Translations under genes and position numbers: made by a program
The notes under the pieces: model-generated
Seen by the model: only the letters and a program-made list of their open reading frames with translations
Databases searched by the model: none
Told to the model about the DNA's origin: nothing
NCBI GenBank assembly: GCA_963965975.1
Contig: OZ014412.1
Span: 13,592,849 to 13,656,848, forward strand
Direction: 5' to 3'
DNA length: 64,000 bases
Source: Xestospongia bergquistia
Taxonomy: Eukaryota; Porifera; Demospongiae; Haplosclerida; Petrosiidae
In this document: piece by piece, positions 40,601 to 55,600 of the stretch
Layout: each line of letters begins with the position of its first letter
Position numbering within the stretch: the first letter of the stretch is position 1

Positions 40601-43600
40601 TAGCACAATTATTAATGTATGGCCAGACTACTTTACAACTAACTCCATGTAAGTGAAAATATAGCTATTATGGTTATCTACTATATAGATTATCAAGGAC
40701 AAATTATATCCATGATTAAAAAAAATGTTTAATTTGAAGAATACCAGTATATGAGTATTCTGCTCAACATGAAAATTATTATTAGCTGGCTCCCTTTAAG
40801 CATTTTATGTCACCTTAAATGAAAATAGGTTTTCATTTAAGGTGACATACATTGCTCAAATCACTTAGAAATCTGAGTATTTCCTTATACAAATACACTA
40901 TATTTTCTCAATATAAATGCCATTGAATAATTGATCAAAGTAACTTAACAGTGTTGTGATGTATTCATTTTATTGCTATTGAAAGGGTCAAACCATTTAG
41001 CTTATACAATAGAATAAACATTATGAAGACACTGACTTTACTCAGTACTAAGGTTGTAGTAAATGTAGCTATGCTGTTTTACAATAGTACTGATATCTAG
41101 GCCTTTGAAAGTTAAAATTAATTAATTATCTATTGCATATAGGCTAACTGACATCACCAGAGATGCAATGCATATGCAATAAATCACACTGTGAACAAAT
41201 CCTGCAATGATTTTAGTAAAAAAAATTGTGTAGCAAATGTCTTAAATATCTAGTCCAACTATTAGTGTTGAAGATTAAACTAAAGAGGGAGATGTGTCGT
41301 TGTAGTTATTTAACTTCTATAGAAATGGGACAGCCCCAGATTATTGTACATGACTTGATTTATTCTAATGACTAGTATGAGTATCTGATGAAGATATAAT
41401 TATTGTAGTGTAGTGATATTGAGGATATCATGTTATACATAAGACAAATATGACATCAATGATTATGTAGAAAAGCGAATCTAGTGATATAAAATCAATA
41501 CCTTATTATAGAGGTAACATATTATAGAAAACATCTCTGTTGTTAGTTGTTATTGTCAGAATACTCCTGTTTGTCAGTATGTTCTAACTATGTTTATAAA
41601 TTAGTCATAGTTGATATATAATATTAACTTGTGATATCAATGGGTTATAGTATATAAATATATTTTAAATTATATCTATATAAGATAATCATTACGATAA
41701 TTATGTATTAAAAAAAGTAGGTAATATGCCAAATTGATATAATGCTAATATTTATGTTCTTCTAGTTATATTATTACAATTATCCAACATATGATGATCT
41801 ATACTATGTGTTATGATTGCAATAACTTCTGTATATGAATTGAACATTGATGATATCTGCTATGTTTTTTAATCAAATTATCTATAATAAACATATCTTA
41901 TGATAGTGTTTGATTAGTGGAAAGGGTATTCAAAAATATATTGACAACAAGTAATAGATACTACTATTACAATGTTACAAGGAGTATGACATAAAATAAA
42001 TTAAATTGCACACTAAATATCTGTTTGTAACTATATTGAGTTAACTATTTTGTAATTGATATTTACTGTTGATTACGCTGACACCAGCAAGATAAATTAG
42101 CAATCATCACAACAGGGATGTCAATATAGTTATATAAAATGTTAGGATTAATACAAGTAGTAGTTTGTAAAGATTCACTTATGTGTCACAAACAATCAGA
42201 AGAATCTAATATACAAGTCTAATTATTCTCTCGATATAAATACTTGAGCATATTTCTACAAGTAATTAACAGTATCCTGGTATATTCACTATGTTAATAC
42301 TTAGAATGTCAAATCATTTAACTTATATCATGGAATAAACATAGTGATTACATTGACTATTATTATAGATAGTGTTAGTGTTATAGTAAATACAGACATG
42401 TTGTTTATATTGTGTGATATGTTAGCTTCAGAAAGATGGAGATAATTTCATTCTAGCGTATATCAGGTGTTACTAGCACCTCATATATTGTAGTAGTAGG
42501 TAGTAGTTGTATGTAGATAAACAAATAAATAGAGCTCAAGTGATATGCTGTCATTGTTCTTCTTATTACTTAATTTTGCATATCTGTTTCTCAATAATTG
42601 CTCTTACATCTTTTAGAACACAAAGCCATTTACTGTCTTTGGAATTATCAGGAAGTTGAAGTCAAAAACTACAAAATTCATAATACTAGCATGTAAACTT
42701 TTTAAAGTCACTAATAATAAGAAATTCCATTATACAAATCTTTCAAAATACAATAACAGCATAATTAGTATTCCAAGTAATAAACAATATCCTGGTATAT
42801 TAGCTTTGTTGTTACTGAAGTGTAAAACAATTTATCTTATATAATAGACTAATAGTAATTAAAACACTGTCTAGTTAGTGCTAGGACTATAGTAAATGTA
42901 GACATGTTGTATATATTGTGATGATATGTAGGCTTTTCAAAATTAGAGATAATTTTATTCTAACTAATTGTAGTCACTAGGTCAGTGGACTTCACCCTCA
43001 CATACACAATTATAAGCATATTAGCTCTTTACTACACACTACAACAATGCTTTCTTTATGATCTCTTACATCAACCAACCATTTAAATATGTATATTAGC
43101 ACTGTACATTACAGACACTATGTTATTATATCTTGATTATAGCTACTACAATAACAAGTTTTGTCTTTGAAATTATTTTATGAGTGCATGCATATACATA
43201 TAAAGTTATATGAGACACAACTATATGCTCACAATTACAAACACATTACTACTATACTACATACTGAAAGAATGACTTCTTTATATTATCTGACACTAGC
43301 AAACACATTTTAATTATATCCCATAGTGGCCAGATGTGATGAATACACGACAACAATAATCATTTGGAAAATACTGATGTTAAAAATGTACAACACATCC
43401 TATAATGCAAACTTTTCTGGCTGTAACTATTAAAGGGTACGTGTGTTAAGCTTCAATTATAATAAATTAAGTACTACTTGTTTATCTATTGCAACCTTAT
43501 TAATTTGTTCTGTGGATAGCAAATGTGTAAAAATCCTCCCAATATTGAGCTGACTCAATGATCATCACTAAATATAGAGACGCATCATGATGTTTCTTGG

Positions 43601-46600
43601 AGATAAATCTCACCTATAATAACTACAGCTACATGAGAAGTTTTAACCTTGTAACATTAAGTTTTCTGTCTGTCAAAACAAACATGTTTTTGTCATCTAT
43701 AAGGTTTCTTGGCTATGTTGAATTTTTGAAGTCACATTGAGCTTTTGTCATGCAATATTTTAACCTATGCTATTTTTGTCCAAGGACAAACAACTGCTAG
43801 GAAAGCTTTAATCCCACCATTCAATTTTGTTCTTGTCAAAATTAAGCTGAAATAGAAAGTATGGATGAGAGAGATGATGTAATTAATGAAGCTTTTCTTT
43901 ATGTGTATGAGAAGAAATATCCAGGTATCACATTATCTCAGCCCTCAGTTAATTATCATTACTTCATACAGTAGGACGTTGTAGTTACTGTTGATATTCC
44001 ATAACTACTCAAAGAAAAGCCTTGTTTGAGAATGAATGAAAAAGTAATAGAAAGAATACAACAGTAGCATAAGAACAACATGATTCCAAACATTCAATTC
44101 TTACAAAATTTGAAGTTGGAGTCAAAGTTATGAAAAAAATTGCTAATTTTTATCTTAGGATAACATATTGCAAGCAGATTTCTATCCTAAGATAAAATAT
44201 TGCAAAGCATTTTCAATTCTTGTACAAAATATCACACCATTGTCATAGGATAAATTTTGTGCTGGTAGGATCAATCCTGCAATATTACTTTATTGTAGGA
44301 TAAAATAGTTCTGCAATAACTCTCTAGTAGGACAAACTCTAAGTATGATAATAGCTGTCATAACAGGTATTGTATTTTTGTAAGCAAATATGTCATCTTG
44401 TGTTAATTATAACTACTATACAATAATCACTTTTGTTTGTGTATTTATTTTAGGAGTGTCTATGTAACAACTTATAGATAATTAAATTACAAATAACTAT
44501 ATAATTACATGTATTAATAACAACGTTATAAACAAAATAGAGTCATGTATAGTAATGACAACATCTTCAATAATGGAGATACTTACTGTGTTAATGGCAT
44601 CTAGTGATGCAGCAGCTTTAATTAGTGTATAAGCTATCTCAGAATAGCCAAACATAGCAGCATAGTGAAGAGGAGTAGTATTATTCTACATAAAGGAGAT
44701 GTCAGTATTTATGATCAATTCACTTTATAATATACAGCTACATCTAATGATACATTATAAAGGATAGGTAAAATAATTCAATTCTTTTCAGTAATGTGTA
44801 TAGAGAGGTTAATACTTTATGTGATGTCAGCAGTAGTATTCATAATAACTAGATATTATCATATTTGGAGATTAAAGTATTTGTCCTATTATGTCACATA
44901 TCTTTTATCTATATGTTTACAATATAGTCTTATAATATAGTACATGACAGTAGTTAAGTCATTTGTTAAATACATGCTCTATAGAACTTATATTATTAAT
45001 TAACAAGTTATAACTAGTACATATCATTATTATACAACAGTTGTAAAATAGCTAAACATGATATTAACATAATAACATTAAGTGTACACAATATCAGATA
45101 TAAAATGGAAACAAAATATAAAAATTACAATTATCTACATTCCTTAGAGGACCACGCCACTTTCATTTAAAAACCTTAAAATTCAGGTGAAAAAAGAAAA
45201 TATGAGTTTGCTGATGAAATAACCCACATGTTATGTTTCAATTTCTGTTTTCTCAATAGCAAATTGCAATAGGCCATCAACCACAATGGTATGTTTGTTG
45301 TTCTTGGGACCATTTCTATGGACACTTGAATGCACATGCTGTCCTTAACAACATATACAGGTTAGAGGTTTTGTAAATTTCTTTAACTTGTTCAATTATG
45401 TGAAAATGTCATATAAGAAATGGTATGATTTATGACTTGGAGTCAAGCAGGACTTCATTATCGAGTTCATCATCACTATTACAGTCATAATCATAACTGC
45501 TCTCTTCCTCTGTTTTAATATCTGAGTAATATTCAAAAACCTGATCGAAATCATTTGTTGTTTTATGCTAATAATTTTTGAATATTATATTGTTAATTTT
45601 ATATAACAAATTAATAGAAAAACTCAGATATATTTTTAATTTGCATTCCACGTGTCACAAAATTGTGATAGCGATTTGTAATGAGGTGACCATCTCAAGA
45701 ATTTGTGACAGTCAGGGATATATCAGGTAGCCTATACTGTCCAATAAGGAGAGCATTGACATCATTCTATTGGATTGATTCTATGGTTAAATGAGTTTAC
45801 TATACATATTAACATATTAACACTATGTAATAAATAAGTTGTAATGTTTAAACAACAAAGACTAGAAAGTAAATGTCAAATCATATTCAAGTGTATAATA
45901 TCTGACTTGTCTTCACAAGCTAGGACACTTCCAACATACTAATAAGCTATAGGACGAGTGATCTGTACTGGAAACTTATAAGGATAAGACACAAAAAAAA
46001 CATAATTTATGGTCTTTGACAAAAAAGAAATGCAGTAGCTATAGATCTGGCAGTCAGATGCAATAATTATAGCTATTAATCCGGAAATTATTAAGTAAGT
46101 AAATAACGATTAATAAACATTAATAAAAATGGCGGCTGAAGCAGCTGCGGTCACCTTTAGAGTTCCACAGACCTTCATTTGAACGACACTTCGATAGATC
46201 TTGTGTGCTTTACTGTTGGAGAAAGGTTCTCCTCGTATCACCATTTGAAAGAAAAAGTGGCAGCATATGAGAAGGCGAAATCAATTCAATTGAGTTACAT
46301 TGGCTCAAAGACACTTCAGGCTGCCAGTAAAATAATTCCACCTAAGGATGAAAAGCTAATCAAGACTTAGTTTTCTACTACATCAATCTTTCCTGTGTGT
46401 TTGGTGGTAAAAAGTATCAGGATAAAAGAAAAGGAAAGAGACCTAATCAGAAGTCAGTACTGATTTATGTTTGTATAGATTGTATAGTTAGGTCTAAACT
46501 TTACAATGTTTTTTATAGAATGTAATGCAATGATCAAACTATCTCTACGTGATGTCAGGTAGCATTTGGTTGTCACTGATGATAATGAAAACCACACCCA

Positions 46601-49600
46601 TGATGTTAGCAAAGTAAGAAGCAGTCATTTCCTGATTATTACTATGATAGCTTGATTAAATAGGAAATATATGATCACCTTCCTGCAGGTTTGTTACAGT
46701 AAAGCAAAAAGGTATCAAAGAAGACCTCAAAAGGTCAAGCCACACATTCTATATTACAAGATGTCCCCCCCTCAGATGAAACTCCACCATCTTCATTAGC
46801 GTCTCCACAGCAACCATGCAATAATGTGTATGATCTCTACGCAGTCAAAGGCAAGACCAACCCAATTGCTTTGACAGTTCATGTAAACATGGTGGTCCTT
46901 CCCTTGGAACTAGATACAGGGGCTTCTCTGTCCTTAATTAGTGAAGATACTTATAAATTCATTATACTCTGTCCTAGTTGAGAAGAGCTCTTCATTAAAA
47001 AAGGTGTTATATACATATACAATGTAAGGTGAGGAATTTCCTTGCCTATTATATACAATTAGCACTGAAGCATATTTTAATTATATTAATGAATTGTTCA
47101 TGTCAATGTCATACGAACACACCACGTTTTCTCTCATGATGCCAACGGGCAAGAGATTGAGATCACAAACAAAGGAGGTTGTTGTGAATGTATATGATTA
47201 TTTTGACGAACTTGACAGGTCTAAATGGACTGAAGAATCTCTGAAACAAACCTCTGATGCTACAAAACTTTTACATACCAGCACGGAAGGAGAAACTTAG
47301 TACAAGGGGAGCCGCCTTTTCAACTCCAACAAAGAGGTACAGTAAGGATTATGCTTGGGCGGAGAGGGATAATGTGACTGGTGGAACCCTTGGTGGTATA
47401 AAAAGGCCTCCTCGGAAGGGTTGCACAGCTTATTATTCTCAAGTCACCTCTAGTGTACCCCAAGTTTTAATTCTTAGTATTTTCCTATTCATCATCTATA
47501 TAAATGATATTGATAAACTACCCCTCCTCTCTCCAGCAACCCGCACCCATTACGCTGATGAAATTCTCCATATTCATGCTGTTCAATCAAACATCAATCT
47601 CAATACACTGTGGATTAGCTCTTATCCTCTTACTGTCAACTAAAAAAACCAAATACATGATCATCACATGTAAGTGTCTCTCTTGTTAAACCTTCCTTAC
47701 TCCTCTTTTCTTAAATGATTCTCAACTTGAACATGTCAATTCATTTAAATATCTTGGTGTTATTATCACCTCTAATTTATCATGGTCTTCTCACATCCAG
47801 TCTGTCCACCATAAAGCTTGTCAAACCATTGTGATCATCTGCTGTAACTTCTATCAGCATGCTTTTCCTCAAATTCTTTTCACTTTATATTGCTCTCTTA
47901 TCATTCCCTATTTAACCTACCACTCCTCTTTTTGTGACCCATCACTTTCTTTTATCAATTCTGAAATTCCCACAAAAAAACATACAACAGTTTGCTCTAA
48001 AAATGTGCTCCCATAATGGGACAATGATTACTCATCTCTTCTCCCAACTTTAAACCTTCCAATCCTCTCCACTTGTCACTCTCTTTCTAAATTATGCCTT
48101 TTCTGTAAAATTACTAACAACCTCCTTTATTTTCCTTCTAATGTTTTATCCACAAATCTCCTCCACATCATACTTTTCATCACTTGGACTCTCTCACCTT
48201 TAACATCCCTTTTTTTCACTCATCTGCTTCACAAAATTAACTTGTCACTTCTATTCTCTCTCTGTAAAATTCACTTCCTTATCATGTGAAATGTAGCTCA
48301 TTATTAATCACTTTTAATGGAAAGTAAATATGCTTATTTACTAATCATCACTTGCTATCACTTATTACATATATATATCCAGTATTTCATTAATATTTTG
48401 TTTATTATTATTCTATTCTTTTTGTGCCCTTTAAACTAGTAGTAGCTTTTATGCTTTTATTTTGTCAATACAAAAATGGTTGTCATTGCAATGTCCGTGC
48501 AGCAGATGCAACAAGGCCTCCTTACATTGTCGATGAGTGAAAACATTTGTCTCATTTCTTAGAATATATATAAAAACAAAGGTTGTTCGAAGTTGATCTT
48601 GAATGAATGTGAAAACTTCCTTTAATAACAACAAAGTTTTCATAAAATTTTATTATAATGTTTTTTCTATAATTATACTGAAAATGTTACAAATTCGCAA
48701 AATTACTTGTATTCATATTGGGTTACATTTGGTGACATTATAATTCACACAATAGTGTTGACAACTCTACTGTCATCATTTGTATCTGAAAACCTGTTAA
48801 GAAGTGACATGAAGTAAGAGTGGTCTAGAATATGTGACAAATCTGTAGATGCTGCTAGACAAGCATTAGTGTGATCAAAGTTTAGTATATTACAATTCAT
48901 TACAAGCCATCGTTTTAACAACACTAGAGGCCTCTCAATGTGGTATTGGGGGTGTTGTCACATGTGTGTAAAATTGACAGTGAAAAGCCAATTGCTTATT
49001 CATCTAGAACTTTAACGAAAGCAGGAATTGATTATTCTGAAATAGAAAAAGAAGCATTATCCATTATTGTTTGGTATTAAGAAGTTCCATTAGTATGTGT
49101 ATGGGCACAGATTCCATCTGCTAATTTACCACAAGCCTCTATCTAGCCTAAATAAAAGCATAACTTCATCATTGTTAGTACCTAGTAAATTTCAGTAAAG
49201 AGTTTTAACACTTTGTATGCAGAATTAATTATTATGGGGGAGACAGTTAATACTACATTTAAAATTTCCTAAGAATACTATAGTTGTGTCTCTGTTGCAT
49301 TAGAACGTTTTCTGTTGGTTTACTAAGCTTTATCCTTATCCTGTAAGATTATTTAGGATCTTATAATATACTGAAGGCTTAAGAACTACTAATTTACTAT
49401 GTTCTCAAGCTGTAACATTTTGTTGTGTATTTGTACCAGAATGAGAATTAAAACAAATTTCATTTTAGTTTTAGTAACTATATACAAGAACTAATACTGT
49501 ACTAAAAGCATTTAGGCCAATGTAATAAAACTATTGATGATGATTCAATTATATTTCTGTGGTACCATAGAGTAGGTTGTGGTTAATGTGTATTAAGTGG

Positions 49601-52600
49601 TGGGAGTTATGCCGGATTCGCGTACTTGAATTCCAATACAATAGGACATTTTTGCCTACAGATACTGTAACTCTAACAAAAAAACATTGCAAATTTACAA
49701 GTTACAAGACAAGCTACTGGACCAAATGGGAATCAAACAACCTAAGTAATTAATAAGGAGTTTGCGGTAAATGACGATTAGAGTGTACAATATAACCTTA
49801 AGGAAAGTAAAGATGAAAGATTTCATAAGTTAATGTGTTGAGACATTCCTGCTACATAGTCTGATAAGGATTATTGGTAAGTTTTATTTTAGTTCTTCAA
49901 TGTGTTGATTTTTCTCTATAGCTTCCTTTTTCTGAGAAAGTGGACACACACCTGCTGCAAGCTCCTGTATTGAACCTATGTATTGACTTGTTCTCCCTGA
50001 AATACCTCAACACATTCAAAGATATTAGGATGGGATTTTCTAACTACTCCCTGTAGACAACTGTGTCAACCCTCAAATGATTGTTTGTCCGTGGTCCTTC
50101 GTCTCATATAAATTCCACTCCGCTGTATGGAATGTTCAAGCTATCTATGTGATTATCAAAATACGTAACAAATTCATTGATTCTTGGTAACTCTGGAGTA
50201 TTTGCTTTTATTCCTTGCCATGCAAGACAAATGAAAGAATGAGAGAAAAGGTAAGAGCTGTTGTTCTACGTATAAATGACTTTAGTTGTTCAATGTTTTT
50301 GTTTGTATTGGATTTGCAGCCCAATGTCTTTAATTTTCTCTCAAAATTGCCTGGCAGAAATATTCTCTATAACATAGATGTTGAGAAATTCATTTGTATT
50401 ACTTGTCTGATGGCAACTTCAAAGTCAGCAACCATAGTCTCAGGTTTGAAATATAGTTGTAGATTTGGAGCTTTCTCTAGAATAATATGAAACAGTTTGT
50501 TGTAAGTAGCCCTGGATTTATTAGGGAAGAAAGTATGAACTGTCTGTTGCAAATGCAACTGTTTTATCATCTCCAGAACCATCTTTCAGCTAAAAGAAAT
50601 GACTCACCATATAATGGCATCATTGAAGAGACTTCTTCTTTTTACAACATTGTTGCTAAACTCATCAAACTATGTTTTTGTTGGTATATAATTGATCCAA
50701 GAAGTTTATGAAATTTAGGTAAATCTTTCAACGAGACTTACTGTAATGTTTTGAATATTAATTACAATGAAAATTCAAGAATATCCATTAATTAGAAATA
50801 CGGTATACATAAGCAAAGACCAACCATTTTATTAAAATTTGAGAAGGTGAACCTGGATGATACCCCATGAAGCAATAGCAAAGTTAAGTCATTACAAAGA
50901 AACATAAACAAATCTTCACAGACAAGTTGAGTACACTCACTTAACATGTGACTAAACTGTACTTGAAGGAAAACCACAAACCCAAGTTTGTAGACCTCAG
51001 CCTCTACCCTATTTTTGAAAATGCCAATAAACCTGAGATATGTAGATTGCTGTCATCGGGCATAAATGAACTGTACATTATAGTGAGTTGTAACTGTTCT
51101 GAACCGAGTTGGAGATTATATCTGTGTGATGATAATAAAGAAATGATCAACCTATTACTTAATCTGGACAACAGCTGTGATGACATCCTGATAAGATTTT
51201 AAATCATTGTCAATGGAAAGTAAATTCTCTGTTCTTGACCACTCCCAGGTTATCAGCAGCTGCTCCTTGATGAACACAATCATAGAAATTAGTAATTTTT
51301 AATACCGTGAGGGCTTGTATCATTATACCTACTCACCAAATGGGATGAAGTAGATAAATGCCATGTTTCAGAAGAAGATGGACATCATCCTTGAAGGAGT
51401 ACTATAAACAATTTATTACATAAATGATATCTGTGTAACTGGTGCTAAGGACAAAAAAACATCTCCATAACCTGAAGAATTACTGATACAACCAAAACAC
51501 CATGATATAAGAGTAAAACAGTCAAAATGTAAGTTTTTCTTTGAAAGACTTAAGTATTTATTGGGTCATGTGATAGATGTAGAAGACTTGGATGCTAAGA
51601 GTGATTAAATTAATGCTATTTTAAATGCTACCAAACTGCAATATATCCTGGAGTTACATTCCCTTCTAAGCCTAATCAATTATTTTGGTATATTATTTCT
51701 ATTTATCCACAATATTACAACATCTAAATAACCTGTTAAAGAAGTGATATGAAGTGGGTGTGGTCTACACTATGTGACAAACCTGTTGATGCTGCTAGAC
51801 AAGGATTAGTGTCATAAAAGTATTTAACATATTATAATCCAGGATTACCCATTCTTCTAAGAATAAAGACTTCTTAATATGGTATTGGCTGGTGTTGTCA
51901 CATGTGTGTAAAGATGCCAGTGAAAAGCCAATTGATTATACATCTAGAGCCTTAACCAAAGAGCAAATAATTATTTTTTTAAAAAAGGAGAAGTATTATT
52001 CATAGTGTTTGGTATTATGAAGTTCCATCAATATTTAAAACATGTCTACCTTATTAATGTGCACTTAATTATGTACTGTATTAGTTTTACTAAAACATGT
52101 GTATCTAATCAAGTTAGCAATAAGAAAGTTACTCAAAAGAGTTGTTCATGATGTGTGACTATTGTAAAAATGGACCTAAATGGACTGAAGATAATGTTAT
52201 TAAGGAAAGTAAATATTTGACATTTCTGGTTATATGGCTGATGGTTAGGTGCAGTAGAAGAGACACATAGATCAATTGTTTGTTACAGAAGGAATTAATT
52301 CTGACTATCATCACCTTGGCATAGAACATCCTGTCACATTTGTGACAATCAAGAACCGATCGATCCTACTATAAATGATAACTGTTTACCTATGGAATCA
52401 ATCGATGCTAATCAATGCCTAATGATATCTAAGAGAACTCTAGTGATCATACTTGTCCCACAATCAGTTTGTAATCCTTCTGAATGAGTCATTGACATAC
52501 ATGTACCATAATGTTGTAGTATATTGATTTAAGTGGAAGGGATATCACATATATGTTGTGTCATTGTGTGTGTGGTTTTTGATTGAGCATTATTAACCCT

Positions 52601-55600
52601 TTATATAATTCATCTAAATCATCTAGCTATAAGATTTTTACTAAAAGAGAGAGCAAACTTGTTGGACATAAAGTACATGTACCGTATTAACATACAGTTT
52701 ATTACATGATGTTTTTCATGTCTATTGTATGTAAAGGGTTAATAAATAGAGCATCACATGTAGTGATAGACTGATCTCGTAACCTTATTTGTTCTATGTG
52801 TTAAGTAGAAATCTTTGTGTAATCTATATCTAGAATGAACAACAGTTATCACAATTAGAAGTATAACTCTATTCATGAAAAATGTTGACATAATACTATC
52901 CAAAACACTTTTTGTGTCATTTTGTGCATACAAAGGTTATGTTATTGATTCATATATGAATATAAATATTTATTGTAAACATTTGTTAACATCTGTAAAG
53001 ATGAGATGCTACATCATAATATTGTATCCATGACAACATTATATTATATATGTAGCAAAAACAGGATCATGATAATCGGCAAATGTAATTAAGTTATGTT
53101 TTTTTTTACATATCTACAAGTAGTAATGATAATTATAATTATAGAAAAGTAGTTGTAATTGTAATTGATTACTGTTGAAGTAAATGTAATGATAATGTTG
53201 AAATGATCAAAAGTTGTAATGGAAGTTGATTTACATTGAGGCTCTAATGGACACATCACTAGTATATAGTATAGTAAATATTTGATACTAACCTCATCAA
53301 TAGCATTTGGATTAGCTCCTTTGTTAATTAAAAATGTAGCAACTTCAGTCTTTCCATGCATTGCTGCCACATGCAAAGGAGTCAACAACTAAAAGATATA
53401 GACAACATTAGTAACACAATACAAAGTAGTACATAGATTGTACTGGTACATTATGTCACATTGTTGACTACTACTTTAAATAGTATCACAATATAACTAG
53501 TTGTTATAACAATGTAGGTGTAGTATGATAAGATTGATATTACTGATAAGAAACACTGAACATGGAACATGTTCTTTCCTATTTTTGTTTCAGTATTTTG
53601 GTACTAGTTCTAAAACTAAATTTAGTACATGAACTAAATATGACACTTGTCACATTATTTGGTTAAAACGACACATGTTACCCTAAAGAATTTGAAGTTA
53701 GCTGTTATGTATATGTGTATACACTGTTGCTAGGTAGACATTTTGTATATGATGTTTATTAAATTTGGTAACCAAGTAGTAGGATTGTTTTTCCTGAATA
53801 CCAAGTATGACATACATCTGTACACAATACATGTATGTAACCATTTGATTGACACTATTTAGAGCAACAAGTGTGCTTTTCCAAAGTAAGTCACATTTTA
53901 TATATTCTCAAAATTTCTATAATATATAACTATGATGTTTGCTACAATAGATCGTAAATGAAGGTAGCTTATTGTACTGTGTACATTACACAAGAGTTCT
54001 ACTGTTAATGTAGATATTGTGTAACACCAAACATAATAACAATGGAATATGATCAGTTGAAGAAGAAGCCTTGCAATTTTTTTGCAAATGATATAATAAC
54101 AAAAAGTCATCACTCTTCCCAGTATGACAGAATTTTATACTACAATATTGACACTACCATTGAGTATCTTTTCTCATCTTATAGGTGTAGCAGTATTGGC
54201 ACCAGTAATGTTTGTTGTTTCGTTTCTGTTGGAAGTGACCCTACAATAATATAGAAGAATGGCTAGCATGTTTTCAACTATTGTACGAGCCAATGAGTTC
54301 AGTTCCAATATTGAGATAAAAGTCTTTCATGTTGTGAAATGATGGTTCAGAAAGAAAACATTGAAAAATGTAAGCATTTCTGATAGCTACATCTATTTTA
54401 ATTGTTTTCTTGATGTGACAATGTCAGCAACTATACTAAAGAAATCCAAAACAAATTCTTGTGTGTTGAATGTTGATTTGCATTTTGTGAAATTGCTGTA
54501 AAGATTTTGTTTGTCTTGCCACAGTGCAATTACTAAATTACCACTCTGTAGTAGCTTCTACTCTCCTCTTTGTTTGAACTACTCTGGAAAAAAAGCCCGG
54601 CAATAGCTTATTGTTCCACAGACATACATTTGGTCATCTAGCCTACCTAATCAAAGTGAAATGCTTCAAAAAATATCAAAGTGGACATCATGATATTTCC
54701 TACTATGTTTCTTGTAAGATCTTTCACTACATATGCTCATAGTTCACTTTCTGATCCTTTCTTTTTAGTGACATGAAATTTAGATTCAAACCCATTTTTA
54801 CTATTATCCCTAGTTCAAACCTTAATTTCTCATTTTATAGTTTTTTTTTTTTACTTTGTATTGTTTCATACTAGACCATACAATTGCTCATCAATACTTT
54901 ATATAGCCGCCATTGGGATCACACATGCATTTGCTTATTTTGTTACAATGTATAATTTAGCCCATAGTAGAAGCAATGGATCCGAAGTCATCACTAGAGC
55001 AGAAATTCAGTACTTCATTTTATTTTACTTCTGTACTATGTATGAGTTGAGAAGAGCCCTTCATTAAAAAAAGATGTTATGCATGGATGCAAGTAAGGTA
55101 TTTTCTTTCCTGTTAAATACAACTAGCGCTGAAGTACATTTTAAGTTTATTCATTATTTGTTCACGTAGATGTCATGTGAACACACCACGTTTCTCTCGT
55201 GTTCGTGAAGATGCCTAAGAGAAAGAGACTGAGATCACTTACAAAGGAAGTTGTTGCAAGTGTCTATTACTATTTGAAGAACTCAACAGGTGCAAACAGA
55301 CCCAAGATCTCTGAAACAACGCTGATAGTTGATGATTTTGATCTTGAAGCCATCAGACAGAAAATCTACTACCTCTATCAGGCATTATCAGTCTTCTTTC
55401 TTCGTTAAAAGCCTTTTTACAGAACGATGGTGGCTTTGTAGCTGTATTAAATCGGAAAAGACAATATCTGGTTATTATTTAATAATTGTTATAATAGAAC
55501 ATCTGTTCATATAATTAGAACTGTAATTTAGAATTTTCACGTGACAGATGAGTGACTTCTGAAGGCGAAGATTGTTATTTATTAAATCCTCGAAGGTGTG

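Larger units (their letters stand above)
38410..44586 (-). other. Intron between exons 4 and 5
   Basis: It contains the end of unit 2, the deleted unit 3, and three older copies of a module beginning near AGTGTCCTGGTATATT (near 40950, 42260 and 42780; also at 25315, 30055 and 36880). No exon was found. Confidence 0.6.
44686..53292 (-). other. Intron between exons 3 and 4, rich in decayed transposons
   Basis: The remnants at 46.1-52.0 kb are listed separately. 44690-46100 shows no coding signal beyond an acidic minus-strand stretch near 45440-45530 (YSDIKTEEESSYDYDCNSDD) that I could not assign. 48260-48780 and 52040-52750 show nothing recognisable. Confidence 0.6.

Noticed and set aside
43861..43930. 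Plus-strand MDERDDVINEAFLYVYEKKY stretch followed by a GTATCA site
   Set aside because: Short, no family match that I can defend, and the frame stops soon after.
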